From Raphanus sativus (lineage: Eukaryota > Streptophyta > Magnoliopsida > Brassicales > Brassicaceae), in contig NC_079517.1 in the NCBI RefSeq assembly GCF_000801105.2, positions 20,655,579 to 20,719,578 of the forward strand: a DNA stretch of 64,000 nucleotides, given 5' to 3'. Numbering within the stretch: the first letter of the stretch is position 1; each line of letters starts with the position of its first letter. The notes beneath the pieces are model-generated. The model ran no database searches, was not told where the DNA came from, and was given only the letters and a program-made list of their open reading frames with translations. The position numbers and the translations under genes are program-made. Shown in pieces: positions 1 to 10,260 of this stretch.

Positions 1-797
1 AACCACAGATGATCTTTCCCGTCCAACTCGTCAAGACAAAGCCAACAGATGAGCCAGACTTCACTTGGAACAGTCGGAGTCAGACCACGACCGCAACTTC
101 TCACTTCTCACCCGTTTGGTCCGTACCGCACATCCCGATGATCGGACCAACGTTCTTACTTCTTCTTTTGACGCTATCATGGACTTCTCTTCGACCAAAT
201 TCTCTAAGGCAAGGATTCTTAGACTTTCTGAAGATTTGGGTCGAGTAAAATCTTCATACGTTCAAAACAGTTCGATGATCACCCCCGCGGCCGCACCTCC
301 GTACGTCCATCTCCTTACCGCGACGAACCAGATCATCACGGACGAACTTGGACATCTTTCTGAATCTGGACCAGTCAACCTTTGAGTCCACACTTTGACT
401 GGTCTTCCCTTGTTTTTCACACTTTGACTAGTCTTAGTCAAATTTATGTTTTCTATGCCTTGTTTTCTGCATTTTTCTTTATTTTTTCTTTGACTCAATA
501 CACTATATAATGTACTCCCTTTCATGGTAATGAGATCCACGAAATTGCTTCTTTATTTTGAGTCTTCTCTCTTTGTTCTTAGCATAGAACTTTCCTGTTT
601 CTTGGTGAGGTTATCACTTAGCAAACAAACCTTCTTTTGTTGGACCGGTGCGTCACATCCGGCAACAATCGAATCTGGTAGTATCAAAGGGTCTTTCCGC
701 AACCTTTTGTGTCACCCATCATTCCATAGTTCTCTTTTCAGAGTTCATATCCTTCACAAACCGATTGAGTGATCCTGTCCAATCTCAGGACGTATCA
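1..797 (+). repeat. 5' LTR, last 797 bp
   Basis: Aligns without gaps to 4532-5328 at an offset of 4531. It ends in cgtatca, matching the CA terminus of the 3' copy. By eye the differences are at 8, 50, 260, 417, 499 and 597. The reading frame at 65-385 inside it is the duplicated tail of the long internal ORF, which ends in the 3' LTR. Confidence 0.93.
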
Positions 798-799
798 AG

Positions 800-812
800 T
801 GGTATCAGAGCC
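800..812 (+). other. Primer-binding site (tRNA-Met-i)
   Basis: The sequence tggtatcagagcc lies two bases after the 5' LTR end. This is the standard plant LTR-retrotransposon site complementary to the 3' end of initiator Met tRNA, and it sets the element's orientation as plus. Confidence 0.9.
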
Positions 813-1272
813 ACTCAATTCGGTATTATCTTTCCATCTTTCTCATCTCCCATTTTCTAAACACTCTTCTTCTTCTGTCTATCTTGAATCCGGGCCACTA
901 CCTTACCTAGGCCATATCTATTTATTAAAAAAAAAAAAAAAGAAAGATTTAACAAAAAAAAAAAAAAATCGAAAATTTTGATTGTTTTTGGCTAGGTGGT
1001 GGAAGAGAAATCCTGCTGGCTGAAGAGAAATCCAGCCTTGGAGTGGTTAAAGCGGATTCCCAAACCAAAATTCTCTTATCTCTCTATCTTGTGTTTCATT
1101 ATTTGTTTGCTTTGAGATCTCATCGGGTTATTTGGATTGTCTTTCTTAGAACCTTGAGAGGAATTCTTTGAGTGACCACTAAATTGAGTGAAACACTTGT
1201 GTGGGTGAGGATCAAACACTTGAGAGTGTGAGATTTTTTATCTAACTTTTGTGTTGAGATTTTCAGGTTAAG

Positions 1273-4200
1273 ATGTTTGGCTTTCACCGGAGAAGTAGCA
1301 AGGAGAAACCCCCACGACATTCTGCCTCTCAAACTCCATTAAATATCCTTTGAATAATTTTGATGAGTTTGTTAGTGTGCAGGAAAAGCCAAAGAGGCGA
1401 TTGCTCCAGTTTGATGTCCAAGAGTTTTGTGATAACTTTGAGAAGGGAATGATGAAAGCTCTCAAGGATGCCAGTAAGATCCATGAGAAGAGCACATCCA
1501 CACGTGCCCCAGCAGCTGATCCATCTCTATTCATCACTGAGAAAACCCAAGGTGAATCTGAAAACCATGTTGAAGAGTTTAAATATTTTTCAGATTCATT
1601 ACCTACTTTTGATGAATATGAAGAAGAGCTGATTGATAATCTGATGTCTTGTGAAGAAAATTGTGATCTTCCTTATTTTAAAACTGAGTTTATGAATGAT
1701 GATGAAGAGACTATTGTAGAACTAACTGTTTTGCAACCGGAGCTTCCGAGTAGTCTTGTTTTGTCTCAACAGGTTTTTGAGGAAGAGCCACTGGACTATC
1801 CACATCAGTGCCCATGTCTTGACACTTGGATATGTTTGGATGAATTTCCAGGTCCTATCTTTGATGAGGAGGACGGATCTGGTCCAGTCTTTGATGAGGA
1901 AGCATCAAGCAACAACATGGACAGTCATCTTTGCTTTGATCCCGGCACAACTCCTCCCCTTTTATCCACTGACATTCAAGAGCTCTGTGAGAAAACTGAT
2001 TTGATTTATTCCCTGCCTGAATTGTTTGTTGGAATCAGTTCTCATAATGTCAAAAGTTTTGGACTAGAGAATGTGAAAGAATTTTGTGTGTCAAATTCCA
2101 TTTTTGATAACATGATTCATTCTTTTGAGAAACTTGAACCTGATAAACTCTTTGATCAAAAACGTTTTCTAAATGACAATGACATCTCTTCTGGTCTTGT
2201 TTTGAGTTTTGATCAGTTTCTGAAACATCACAAAGGTTTTGATCATCTTGAAAAATCATTTGAGCTTGTTTTGCAACAATCAGATTTTTGTTTCCGAAAA
2301 CCTTGTGATTCCTTTGTTTGTTTCAAGGATAATGGCTTTGATATGATTTTCTCTAGTCATGGACTGATCACTGGTGATTTGTTTGCATTCCCTTGTGCCT
2401 TGGACGAAATTATGGTTAAGACTTTGCTAGAACAGAAATCACTTAGAACAGAAACCGATTTTTGTTGTAATTCTGATTTGAAACCTGCCCCTTCTTATTT
2501 TGGATCTGATCTTGATCTCAAGCTTTTGTGTTCTGAATATGATTAACCTAGGCTCGTATTGAATATGTTCTATGGTGTTTCATGCCTTGAAGGCATTCTG
2601 ATTTGCAACACCTTCTTTGAAAAACATATTGAGCCTTGGAAAAGTAATTCTCAGTTTGAGCTTGATCTTTTGTGTTCTAAATCTGAGAAACTTGTGCATG
2701 TTGTGAAATTGTTCTTTAGGAACTATGAAATCACGAGCCTTGACACCATTCTGGTCTGTAATGTTTACTTTGATGTGCATCTTGACAGGCTGAAATGTGT
2801 GCTACTTGTTTTTGGAAAAGATAGCTTGATTTCTGATTTGCACAAGTACATGTCTTGCACATATGATCTTGGTATTTTAATGTTTGTTTTGAGTTTCCAG
2901 GATAAACAGGTTCAGCCTCAGAGAAGAGAAAGCATTGACCATGCTAGCCAGCCTGAAATTTGGAGATGCATTGATACATCCACTCAAACTGGCCACCTTG
3001 GAGATGCCAGCGACATAGGTTCAATCCAAAGCCAATATTTCGGCGTCCAGAAGGTCTTTTGTCTTGATTCCAATTTTTCTGGAAAGCCAACTCCCCAAGG
3101 TTTCACTAAGGCTTGGAATCACTTGAAAAGCTTCACGGAGGAAGGAGTTGTGAATTTTTCAAACAGGCGGTTTCCCAGTCTATCTATCTGCGAGTACCCA
3201 GCTTTTGAAGCAGATTCGTGCCTTGTGAAGAAGCGGCCTGAGCCAAAGCCGATCATAGAATTCAAGATGAATCTCTCCTCTTTTCAGAAAGCTCAATATC
3301 AGGAAAAATGGTCACGGAATCATGAAGTTATGATCCATTCTCCAAAACCGGTCAAACCTGTTCTGCACTTGCTTCATTGGGAAGTTAGCCGATCTGATCA
3401 GCTTCAAACCCGACCTTGGCGACCAGGAGATCAATCTACACAGTTAGGTCCAGTCCAAACCTTTCTCATAAACTTCTTGGAAACTAAGTGTTTACTTTCT
3501 TCTTCTTATATGGTGATTGAAAATAAACAGTCTTGTGATGAAGTTAACCATCTTGAGCCGGCACAGCCGAGTAGTCTTGTTTCTTTGTCACAGGAACTGA
3601 AACTGTTGGAGAAATCTGCCAGCACTGAACCAAAGGTGTTTCCTCAGTCCACCCCATGCCCAAACCAAAAGCACTGTAAGGATCATGGGTTGATTGTCTC
3701 TGCTCTTCATGAAAATGTTTTCAAACCGAGAATTTCTAAGCGAAAACACATTTTTACTTGGTTGAAAAATGTTTTGCTTAAAGTTTTTCATGAGCTATTT
3801 TCATTGAGCTGTGCTTTGAAAGAGATTTGGTTTAGGAGAAGGCATGAACCGAAATTGCTTAGGCCAAAGAATCAATTTAATTTCGTTCATGATGAGAATT
3901 TTTCAAATTTGGCATTATTTCATTCTTTTCCTAACAGTTTCACACCTTGGCCTGATTTTGAATTTGATAAACCGATTTTTGGCACTCAGTTTACTTGCTT
4001 AATGCTTGCCCACGTGCTTGATGATTATCCTAAGAGCTTGGATCCTGTTTTTGATGTCTTAAGGATAGAGGAACCCTTTGATCATTTCTTTCGCAGATTT
4101 GATGTGGTTTCTCTAGTTGTTTTGAATGAACAGGATAAGCATGATCATTTCCCAAGGAGAGCAAGCACTGATGGATGCCAAAGGACTTGGAATTACTTGT

Positions 4201-4916
4201 GGGAAACGAGTTCAAACCACCAAGGAAGTTTCTGTCCAAACTTTCCATTCACTGATTTTTTCTTGAATTTTAATACCTCTGAATCTGATTTATTCCCTTT
4301 TGGTACAGGTACAATCGATTTGAGGACAAATCCTTTTAAAGAGGAAGGGAATGATGCGACCCAGGACCCGGACCAGGACCAGCTCAACGACCAGGACGCT
4401 CAGATCAGACCAACCGAGGTTCATCCATCCATCCAGGCCAAGCAGTCCAACCGAGCAGTGTACCGGATCAACCCGCGTTCGTCCGGAAACGAGCTAAGGC
4501 TGGATCCACGACCTGATGACCGATCTGACCGAACCACATATGATCTTTCCCGTCCAACTCGTCAAGACAAAGCCAACAGACGAGCCAGACTTCACTTGGA
4601 ACAGTCGGAGTCAGACCACGACCGCAACTTCTCACTTCTCACCCGTTTGGTCCGTACCGCACATCCCGATGATCGGACCAACGTTCTTACTTCTTCTTTT
4701 GACGCTATCATGGACTTCTCTTCGACCAAATTCTCTAAGGCAAGGATTCTTAGACTTTCTGAAGATTTGGGTCGAGTAAAATCTTCATACTTTCAAAACA
4801 GTTCGATGATCACCCCCGCGGCCGCACCTCCGTACGTCCATCTCCTTACCGCGACGAACCAGATCATCACGGACGAACTTGGACATCTTTCTGAATCTGG
4901 ACCAGTCAACCTTTGA
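1273..4916 (+). pseudogene. Long retroelement ORF of unknown function, runs into 3' LTR
   Basis: One frame is open from about 1299 to the stop at 4914-4916, broken only by a TAA at 2544-2546, giving about 1200 codons. The nearest plausible ATG, 1273, follows a pyrimidine-rich tract ending in ttttcag and starts MFGFHRRSSKEK. It is one frame off, so a frameshift near 1340-1350 is likely. The first part (1350-2543) is acidic and rich in Asp, Glu and Phe (for example FSDSLPTFDEYEEELIDNL). The second (2559-4916) becomes Arg/Asp-rich near its end. No zinc knuckle, DTG/DSG protease motif, YxDD or integrase motif is visible. It resembles the poorly characterised retrotransposon ORF proteins of Athila-like Brassicaceae elements, but I cannot assign a function. 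The final 188 codons lie inside the LTR. Confidence 0.75.
4338..4351 (+). other. Polypurine tract
   Basis: The sequence aaagaggaagggaa lies immediately before tgatgcgac at 4352, which mirrors the LTR end cgtatca. This is the likely plus-strand priming site and it sets the start of the 3' LTR. The tract is also codons of the long ORF. Confidence 0.75.
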
Positions 4917-5328
4917 GTCCACACTTTGACTGGTCTTCCCTTGTTTTCCACACTTTGACTAGTCTTAGTCAAATTTATGTTTTCTATGCCTTGTTTTCTG
5001 CATTTTTCTTTATTTTTTCTTTGACTCAAAACACTATATAATGTACTCCCTTTCATGGTAATGAGATCCACGAAATTGCTTCTTTATTTTGAGTCTTCTC
5101 TCTTTGTTCTTAGCATAGAACTTTCCTATTTCTTGGTGAGGTTATCACTTAGCAAACAAACCTTCTTTTGTTGGACCGGTGCGTCACATCCGGCAACAAT
5201 CGAATCTGGTAGTATCAAAGGGTCTTTCCGCAACCTTTTGTGTCACCCATCATTCCATAGTTCTCTTTTCAGAGTTCATATCCTTCACAAACCGATTGAG
5301 TGATCCTGTCCAATCTCAGGACGTATCA
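4352..5328 (+). repeat. 3' LTR (977 bp)
   Basis: Begins TGATGCG directly after the polypurine tract and ends CGTATCA, giving the near-palindromic TG...CA ends expected. Bases 4532-5328 match window bases 1-797. The first 565 bases are coding, being the tail of the long ORF. The rest contains a TATA-like stretch (ctatataatg near 5034-5043). Confidence 0.85.
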
Positions 5329-6429
5329 GTTGTAAGATAAAATAAGAAGAATGTTGTAAAATATTATAATATATGTGTAAAATAATGTTGTAAAATTATT
5401 TTTATTAATTTTGTAGGATTATAATGATTTTGTAGTATGTGTAAGTATGAGAATGTAAGTAAGAGAGTTGTGGTGGTGTTTTGAATGTTTAGGGGTTAGC
5501 GCTTCAGGGTTTCACTTATAGGGTATAGCCACGAAGTAGCCACTCTATTTTCGTGGCTAATTGAATTTTCGTTTTGGCTCGGTTAATTAAATCGGTTTGG
5601 CTCCATGTATTTTTGGTACTGGCTCTTATGTAATTTGGTTTCGCGGTTTTATTTTATCATAGCCACGATATGGCCACTTAGTTGTCGTCGGTATCTTTAA
5701 AAACTGAAACGCTAATTCGGTTTGGCTCCTAATTTTTAGTATTGCCTCTAATAAATTTTGGATTCGCGGTTTAATTTCAGGCTAGCCACGGTTTAACCAC
5801 TATTATTTCGTGGCTTTGATTTAGGGTTATACTATCAGTCGACTTCATTTCAACACTTAGCCGAAAGTTTAAAGAATTTCGAAAGACGATTCTCTCCATC
5901 GTCTTTAACCCTGTCCGACGATTCTCTCCGCCGTCTCCAATCTGTCTCTGTCTCTTTCTCTTCCCATCTGTCTCTTCTCCATCATCTTCAACCCTTCCTC
6001 ATCAAGGTTACCAACTTTTCTCTCCGCCGACTCGATCTGTCTCTGTCTCTTTCTCTTTCTCTTCCCATCTGTTTTAGTCTTGCATGTTTAGTTTAACAGC
6101 ATCGATTTATGGTCTTTTCTCTGATTAATTTTAGGATTTATTTCTCTGTCTTAGAGTTGTTCGATTTAGAGTTTGTTTCTGTGAAGAGTTGTTCGATTAG
6201 GGTTTGTTTCAGTAATAGAGTTTGATTCTGTGATAGAGTTGTTCGATTAGGGTTTGTTTCAGTAATAGAGTTTGATTCTGTGATAGAGTTGTTCGCTTTG
6301 AGTTTGTTTCTGTAATAGAGTTTTTCGCAATATAAGTGTTTGGGATTTAGTTAGCAGTATTTTCTATTTCTCATTGTTGTGTCGGTTTCTCTTTGTCTCT
6401 GTATTAATTTTTTCTTCTGTTAACTGCAG

Positions 6430-8090
6430 ATGTCTTCAAGAAGAGGACAAGGGACATCTCCTCCTATGCCACCTGGTGCCATGGGAGTGGCTGCAATCGG
6501 ACAAGCTTCATCCTCCCGTTCAAATAGCTATCCGCAAATGTCTCTCAATGCCATGTTCAATTCTCCTGCTAGGATATCCCAGCCACACCTCCATCCTGAT
6601 AAGCTCAATGGAGCTTTATGGTAAGCTTACTCTCTCATTGTTTAACTGTCTCTGATATATCTCATGTTTGTGATATCTCTAATGTTTGTGGTATCTCTAG
6701 GATTGCCTCTGATGGCTCTAATGTTTGTGGTCTGTTTAGGTTCTCTATTGACCCATCAGTCAATGCTTTCATCCGTGCAACATGGCAAGGATACTACATG
6801 AGACCTTGGAAGAATTGGACGGCTGTCCCTAACGATAGGAGGGATTCATGGTGGTAGACGTTTGTGGTAAGTGATTTACCAACTTAAATTTAGCTCTAAA
6901 TTGTTCTTTGATAACCACTAACTGTATTGTTTTCTTTTTGTAGCAAAATTTCTACTTGGAGCAACAGTTTAATGACTTGGTCTATGGTCTGTGGAAGAAG
7001 GAAACATGGAGTTCGATTGGTGAAAGGATTAGCACGAAGAAGAGGAAAAACAAGCAGCCAAAGTATATCAATGAGAAGAACTGGACTACCCTTATGGAGC
7101 ATTGGGCGACAGAACCAGCCAAGAAGAAGAGCAAGAAAGCTGCTAAGAGCCGCAAGTCTGACCCTGTGGGTAAAAGGGTACACAAACACAATGCAGGACC
7201 TGTTGGTTTTGCAAGAATAGCATACAACATGGTAATTTCCCTTCTCTTTATTTTTACACATTTTCCTAACTAATTTTTTTTCACTTGTTTTTGCAAACGG
7301 TTGAGACTGGTGAACCTCCATCCTACACAGACCTTGTCAGGAGGACACACACGAACAAGGATGGCACTTTTGTGGACTATCGTGCAGAAGAACTGGTAAC
7401 TCAAGCTGAGATGGAAGCTACTCAGGTCTCTAACACTAACACTGATGGATCACCACAAAGTCCATCAGCAACCTCAGCTCCTTCTCGCATCCTGTTAAAC
7501 CAAGCCTATTTGAAGGTATGTTTTCAAACTCTTGTCATGTGTTTTGTTTCCTCTATAATATTAGGTTAATAATAAAAATATCATGTGTTTGTTGTTGATA
7601 TTTTTGTTTTCTTTGGAGTTTGAATTATGAATTTTGCAATATGTCGAGTTGGAATTAGGAGTTTTGTTGTCTGTGGAGTTGAAATTAGGTGTTGTCTGAG
7701 TCTGTTTCCTGTATAGACTCATCTTGTTGTATGTCGAGTTGTTTTGGACTGAATCTACTTTGCTTTTTCTCTCAGAATGCTAGAGGTAAGAGGGGGTATG
7801 TCTATGGACTCGGCAGTGCCCAGTATAGGGAACATGCACCATCTGCAAGAGTCCCAGCTTCTCTTGCCCGCAACCTGGAGCTGGAGTTGCGTGTGAGTGG
7901 ACTTGAGACAAGCTTCCAAAGTGTGATCGCTGATGTAAGTGCAGTGAAGGCTGATGTAAGTGCAGTGAAGGAGGATGTGGCAACAATGAAGGATGACTTC
8001 GCAGCAACAAGGGCTGCAATCACTGATCTCATCCAATCACTTCGATCCCAAGCTACTGCTCAGCAACAAGACCCTTCGACTCAGGCTTAG
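6430..8090 (+). pseudogene. TnpA-like CACTA transposase gene (Transposase_24 family)
   Basis: Inferred exons are 6430-6620, 6740-6866, 6944-7231, 7297-7515 and 7776-8090, which join in frame to about 379 codons. Family marks are the GYYMRPWKNWTAVP segment, a GPVGFARIAYNM block in exon 3, and THTNKDGTFVDYRAEELV in exon 4. The last exon is a predicted coiled coil (LELELRVSGLETSFQSV onward) with a 21-bp internal duplication. Exon 2 contains an in-frame TAG (6855-6857) where the family context suggests Gln. The expected acceptor of exon 4 reads caa instead of cag (7294-7296), although an AG nine bases downstream would keep the frame. TnpA proteins of this kind bind subterminal repeats and help transposition. 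This copy is probably non-functional. Confidence 0.8.
7929..7970 (+). repeat. 21-bp tandem duplication in coiled-coil exon
   Basis: Two exact copies of a 21-base unit lie back to back (7929-7949 and 7950-7970). They encode a repeated seven-residue ADVSAVK heptad, extending the coiled coil of the TnpA-like protein by one heptad. Confidence 0.9.
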
Positions 8091-8339
8091 ATGCATGTTT
8101 AGCATCTTTCTATCTAACACTCTCTTTTGGCTTTTAGATGCATGTTTAGCATCCTTCAAACTCTCTACTTTTGTTCTTAACTCAATGCACTTGTTTAATA
8201 TATAATATAATCTTATGTTTAGCTTTTGTAAACCAAGTTATTTATGATTATAATTTCAATTGTGTTTTAGGATTAAAATAAAAAATTGAATTGGAAATTG
8301 AATTAGAAATTGAATTAGAACCGGAATTAAAAAAAACCT

Positions 8340-8772
8340 GGTTAAGATTAGCCACAACATAATGAATAAAACCGTGGCTACATAGCCACGATACAAACAA
8401 AGAAAATTCATGGCTACTACTTCCCACGAAAACGTAGTGGCAAAATTCGTGGCTACTACTTCCCACGAAAACGTAGTGGCAAAATTCGTGGCTACTACTT
8501 CCCACAGAAAATTAGTGGCAAAGTTCGTGGCTATGCGTAGCCACGATCCAGACAGGATAGATTTGTGGCTAATATAGCCACGAAAGTTTCTTGGTAAAAA
8601 CGTGGCTAATTAGCCACGCTAAGCCACGGTTTTTTGTAGTCACGGAACTATAGCCACGGTATTTTCTCGACATAGAATCGTGGCTGATAATTAGATTGCC
8701 ACGGTTCTTTGCTTATTTACCCACGATTTGTTAGTGGTATTTTCGTGGCTATGCGGTATGTTTTTACTAGTG
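8340..8772. repeat. CACTA right subterminal repeat array and terminus
   Basis: More than ten gccacg/cgtggc motifs in both orientations occur in about 430 bp, including a near-exact repeat of about 56 bp (tggctactacttcccacg near 8411, 8451 and 8489). It ends with ttttactagtg. Such arrays are the binding sites of TnpA-type proteins in En/Spm elements. Confidence 0.8.
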
Positions 8773-9130
8773 AGAACACTCAGTAAAAGAACTATGTAAT
8801 TACTGAAAAGGAGTTATTGGATAGTGTTTGCTTCTAATAACTTTCATCCTTACCTGGTTGGATCAAAAGTGATTGTGCATACATATCATTCCGCTCTCGA
8901 TTATTTAATGCGTAAAAAGATGTTAAGCCAAAGCTACTGAGATGGATTCTACTTCTTCAAGAGTTTGACACTGAGGTTAAGGACAAGAAAGGAGTGGAAA
9001 ATGGAGTTGTTGATCATCTTTCATGGATTATGGTTGACTAGGTTGTTCCCATTGATGATTTCTACCTGATGAGAACCTCTACATTGTCGAAATTGGTTCC
9101 CAAGCTAAATTGAGAACTTTTTTGGACACA
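8773..9130 (+). pseudogene. Athila/Gypsy RNase H fragment
   Basis: Starting at the CACTA end, the translation shows the RT-RNase H region of Athila-type polyproteins: TEKELLDSV near 8807, a [22 protein letters not shown] block near 8855, then after a one-base frameshift [23 protein letters not shown] near 8930 and a VVDHLSW motif near 9010. Several frameshifts and stops make it a relic. The CACTA element probably inserted into it. The 5' part of this pol gene is not seen on the left side. Confidence 0.8.
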
Positions 9131-9880
9131 GTTTCGATCAACACCACATTGTTGGCGATTGATACCTGACTCAACTCGGGTAGAAATAGACCAAAAATCT
9201 ATTTTGTGATCTTAGAGTCTCTGCGGATTTGATCTCTAATTACTGCTTCTGCGCCTAGAAATTTGCAAAGTAGTTTAAAGGTATAATTTGAGCATATCAT
9301 TCATCCACCCTCCATAGTCCCTGTGAAACTATGTCACTCCTCTGACGAATCCATCAATAGATCCTCTGCTTCTCCCAATATCGCCTTCAATTCATCAAAC
9401 TTCCTCATCATCACGTTTGATTCGATCCACACTCACTGCACCAATGATAGAGTTTACAAATCCCTAAATCATTTATTGATAACAGAAATGGAAATAGAAG
9501 AGTAGCTTTGCAATTTCCGATCGCAATCAACTTCATTGATCAATGATCTCATGGAAACCGTGTTGTGACTCATGGCGTCAACAATACACACATACAAAGT
9601 TAGATTTATAAATTATACTATTAATTAAAAAAATTATAGAAACTACTTTTGTTTTAAGGTTTTATAATATAAATTAAATATAATATATATATATGTATAT
9701 ATATATTAGTATTTCTACTATTTCAATTTAATTTTTTTTATTGAATATATTTATATTTACATTGTTTAGAAAAATAATTATCCACCCGCAACTGTTCCCA
9801 GTCGCAAAGATTAGTTGTAACTAACTTTTAAATTTAAAAGGTTTAGAACATTTAGATAGTAAAAAACGGGTGGTAGCCAT
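9131..9880. other. No gene seen
   Basis: AT-rich sequence with stop codons in all frames and a simple (at)n stretch near 9680-9710. The ORF at 9323-9505 has no recognisable features. The region is probably decayed transposon DNA. Confidence 0.5.
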
Positions 9881-9884
9881 GAAA

Positions 9885-10021
9885 TCAGTCATATCCTTGT
9901 TCAGCCGGCTCAGCCTCCACGTCTTCAGGTATCTGTCCGTCAGTCACATACCCAGCAAGGCCAGAAAAGAACAATAGAAGCAGGGCTCCAGCTCCAACGC
10001 TGTAGAAACCATCAGACCCGC
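9885..10021 (-). pseudogene. Orphan terminal exon with one membrane helix, unknown gene
   Basis: On the minus strand a pyrimidine-rich acceptor (taacttctccag) precedes an open stretch reading about GSDGFYSVGAGALLLLFFSG and then an acidic tail ending in QGYD and a TGA at 9885-9887. The pattern of a Gly-rich hydrophobic helix plus a short acidic C-terminus is typical of small chloroplast or organelle membrane proteins, but I cannot name the family. No upstream exon is evident before the BAHD gene begins on the same strand at 10261, so it is likely a fragment. Confidence 0.45.
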
Positions 10022-10260
10022 CTGGAGAAGTTACACATCTAAATGTTCTTTGCAGAGACCAAGGAGAGCTCTTTGTTATTAATCAACAGCCACTAAAAGC
10101 TTACAATGAAATAAACTTAAGTAGAAGCTAAAGCCCCAACAAAAATAAAAATGAGTAACTAATCGAAGTAAGAACCATACAACAATAATACGATACATCC
10201 AAGGCATTGTAGTCCACGATATGTCTGGGCGAGATGATGCTTAGGCCTCACTTTTGAAGT

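Larger units (their letters stand above)
1..5328 (+). mobile_element. Non-autonomous LTR retrotransposon, 5' LTR cut by window edge
   Basis: The first 797 bases recur without gaps at 4532-5328, with about six substitutions counted by eye, so these are the two LTRs of one young element. The 5' copy is followed two bases later by a primer-binding site (800-812, tggtatcagagcc, complementary to initiator Met tRNA). The 3' copy is preceded by a polypurine tract. The interior holds one very long reading frame and no recognisable protease, reverse transcriptase, RNase H or integrase. The element therefore looks non-autonomous, probably moved by a Ty3/Gypsy partner; that assignment is inferred only from general style. 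A target-site duplication cannot be checked because the 5' end lies about 180 bp outside the window. Bases 798-1272 are an untranslated leader with A-rich tracts at about 928-969. Confidence 0.9.
5513..8772 (+). mobile_element. CACTA (En/Spm) element with a TnpA-like gene only
   Basis: The right end is tttttactagtg at 8761-8772, whose reverse complement starts CACTAGTAAAAA, the classic CACTA terminus. Both subterminal zones carry many copies of gccacg/cgtggc (5525-5815 and 8350-8760). Between them lies a five-exon gene of the plant Transposase_24 (Ptta/En/Spm) family. No TnpD-type transposase (Transposase_21) is visible, so the element could not move alone. The left end is uncertain. A diverged cacttatagggtatagcc at 5513 could be the terminus, or the true left end may lie beyond the LTR element ending at 5328. 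Bases 5329-5512 are AT-rich with no gene. Bases 5830-6429 look like the leader of the internal gene, with CT-rich and gagtttgattctgtgatag-type repeats. Confidence 0.8.

Noticed and set aside
800..812. tggtatcagagc motifs (also 13593, 13837, and complements at 16161, 39391, 59755) as possible tRNA genes
   Set aside because: They are primer-binding sites next to LTRs; no cloverleaf or box A/B accompanies them.
7755..8036. Minus-strand ORFs of about 80-90 codons opposite the last TnpA exon
   Set aside because: Shadows of the coiled-coil exon caused by its codon-periodic repeats.
8340..8640. Regularly spaced gccacg repeats as a CRISPR-like array
   Set aside because: Motifs are short, in both orientations and irregularly spaced, in a plant CACTA end; they are transposase-binding subterminal repeats.
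9323..9505. 60-codon ORF with Ser/Asn-rich translation
   Set aside because: No family feature, no splice or promoter context, and flanked by relic transposon DNA; most likely chance.
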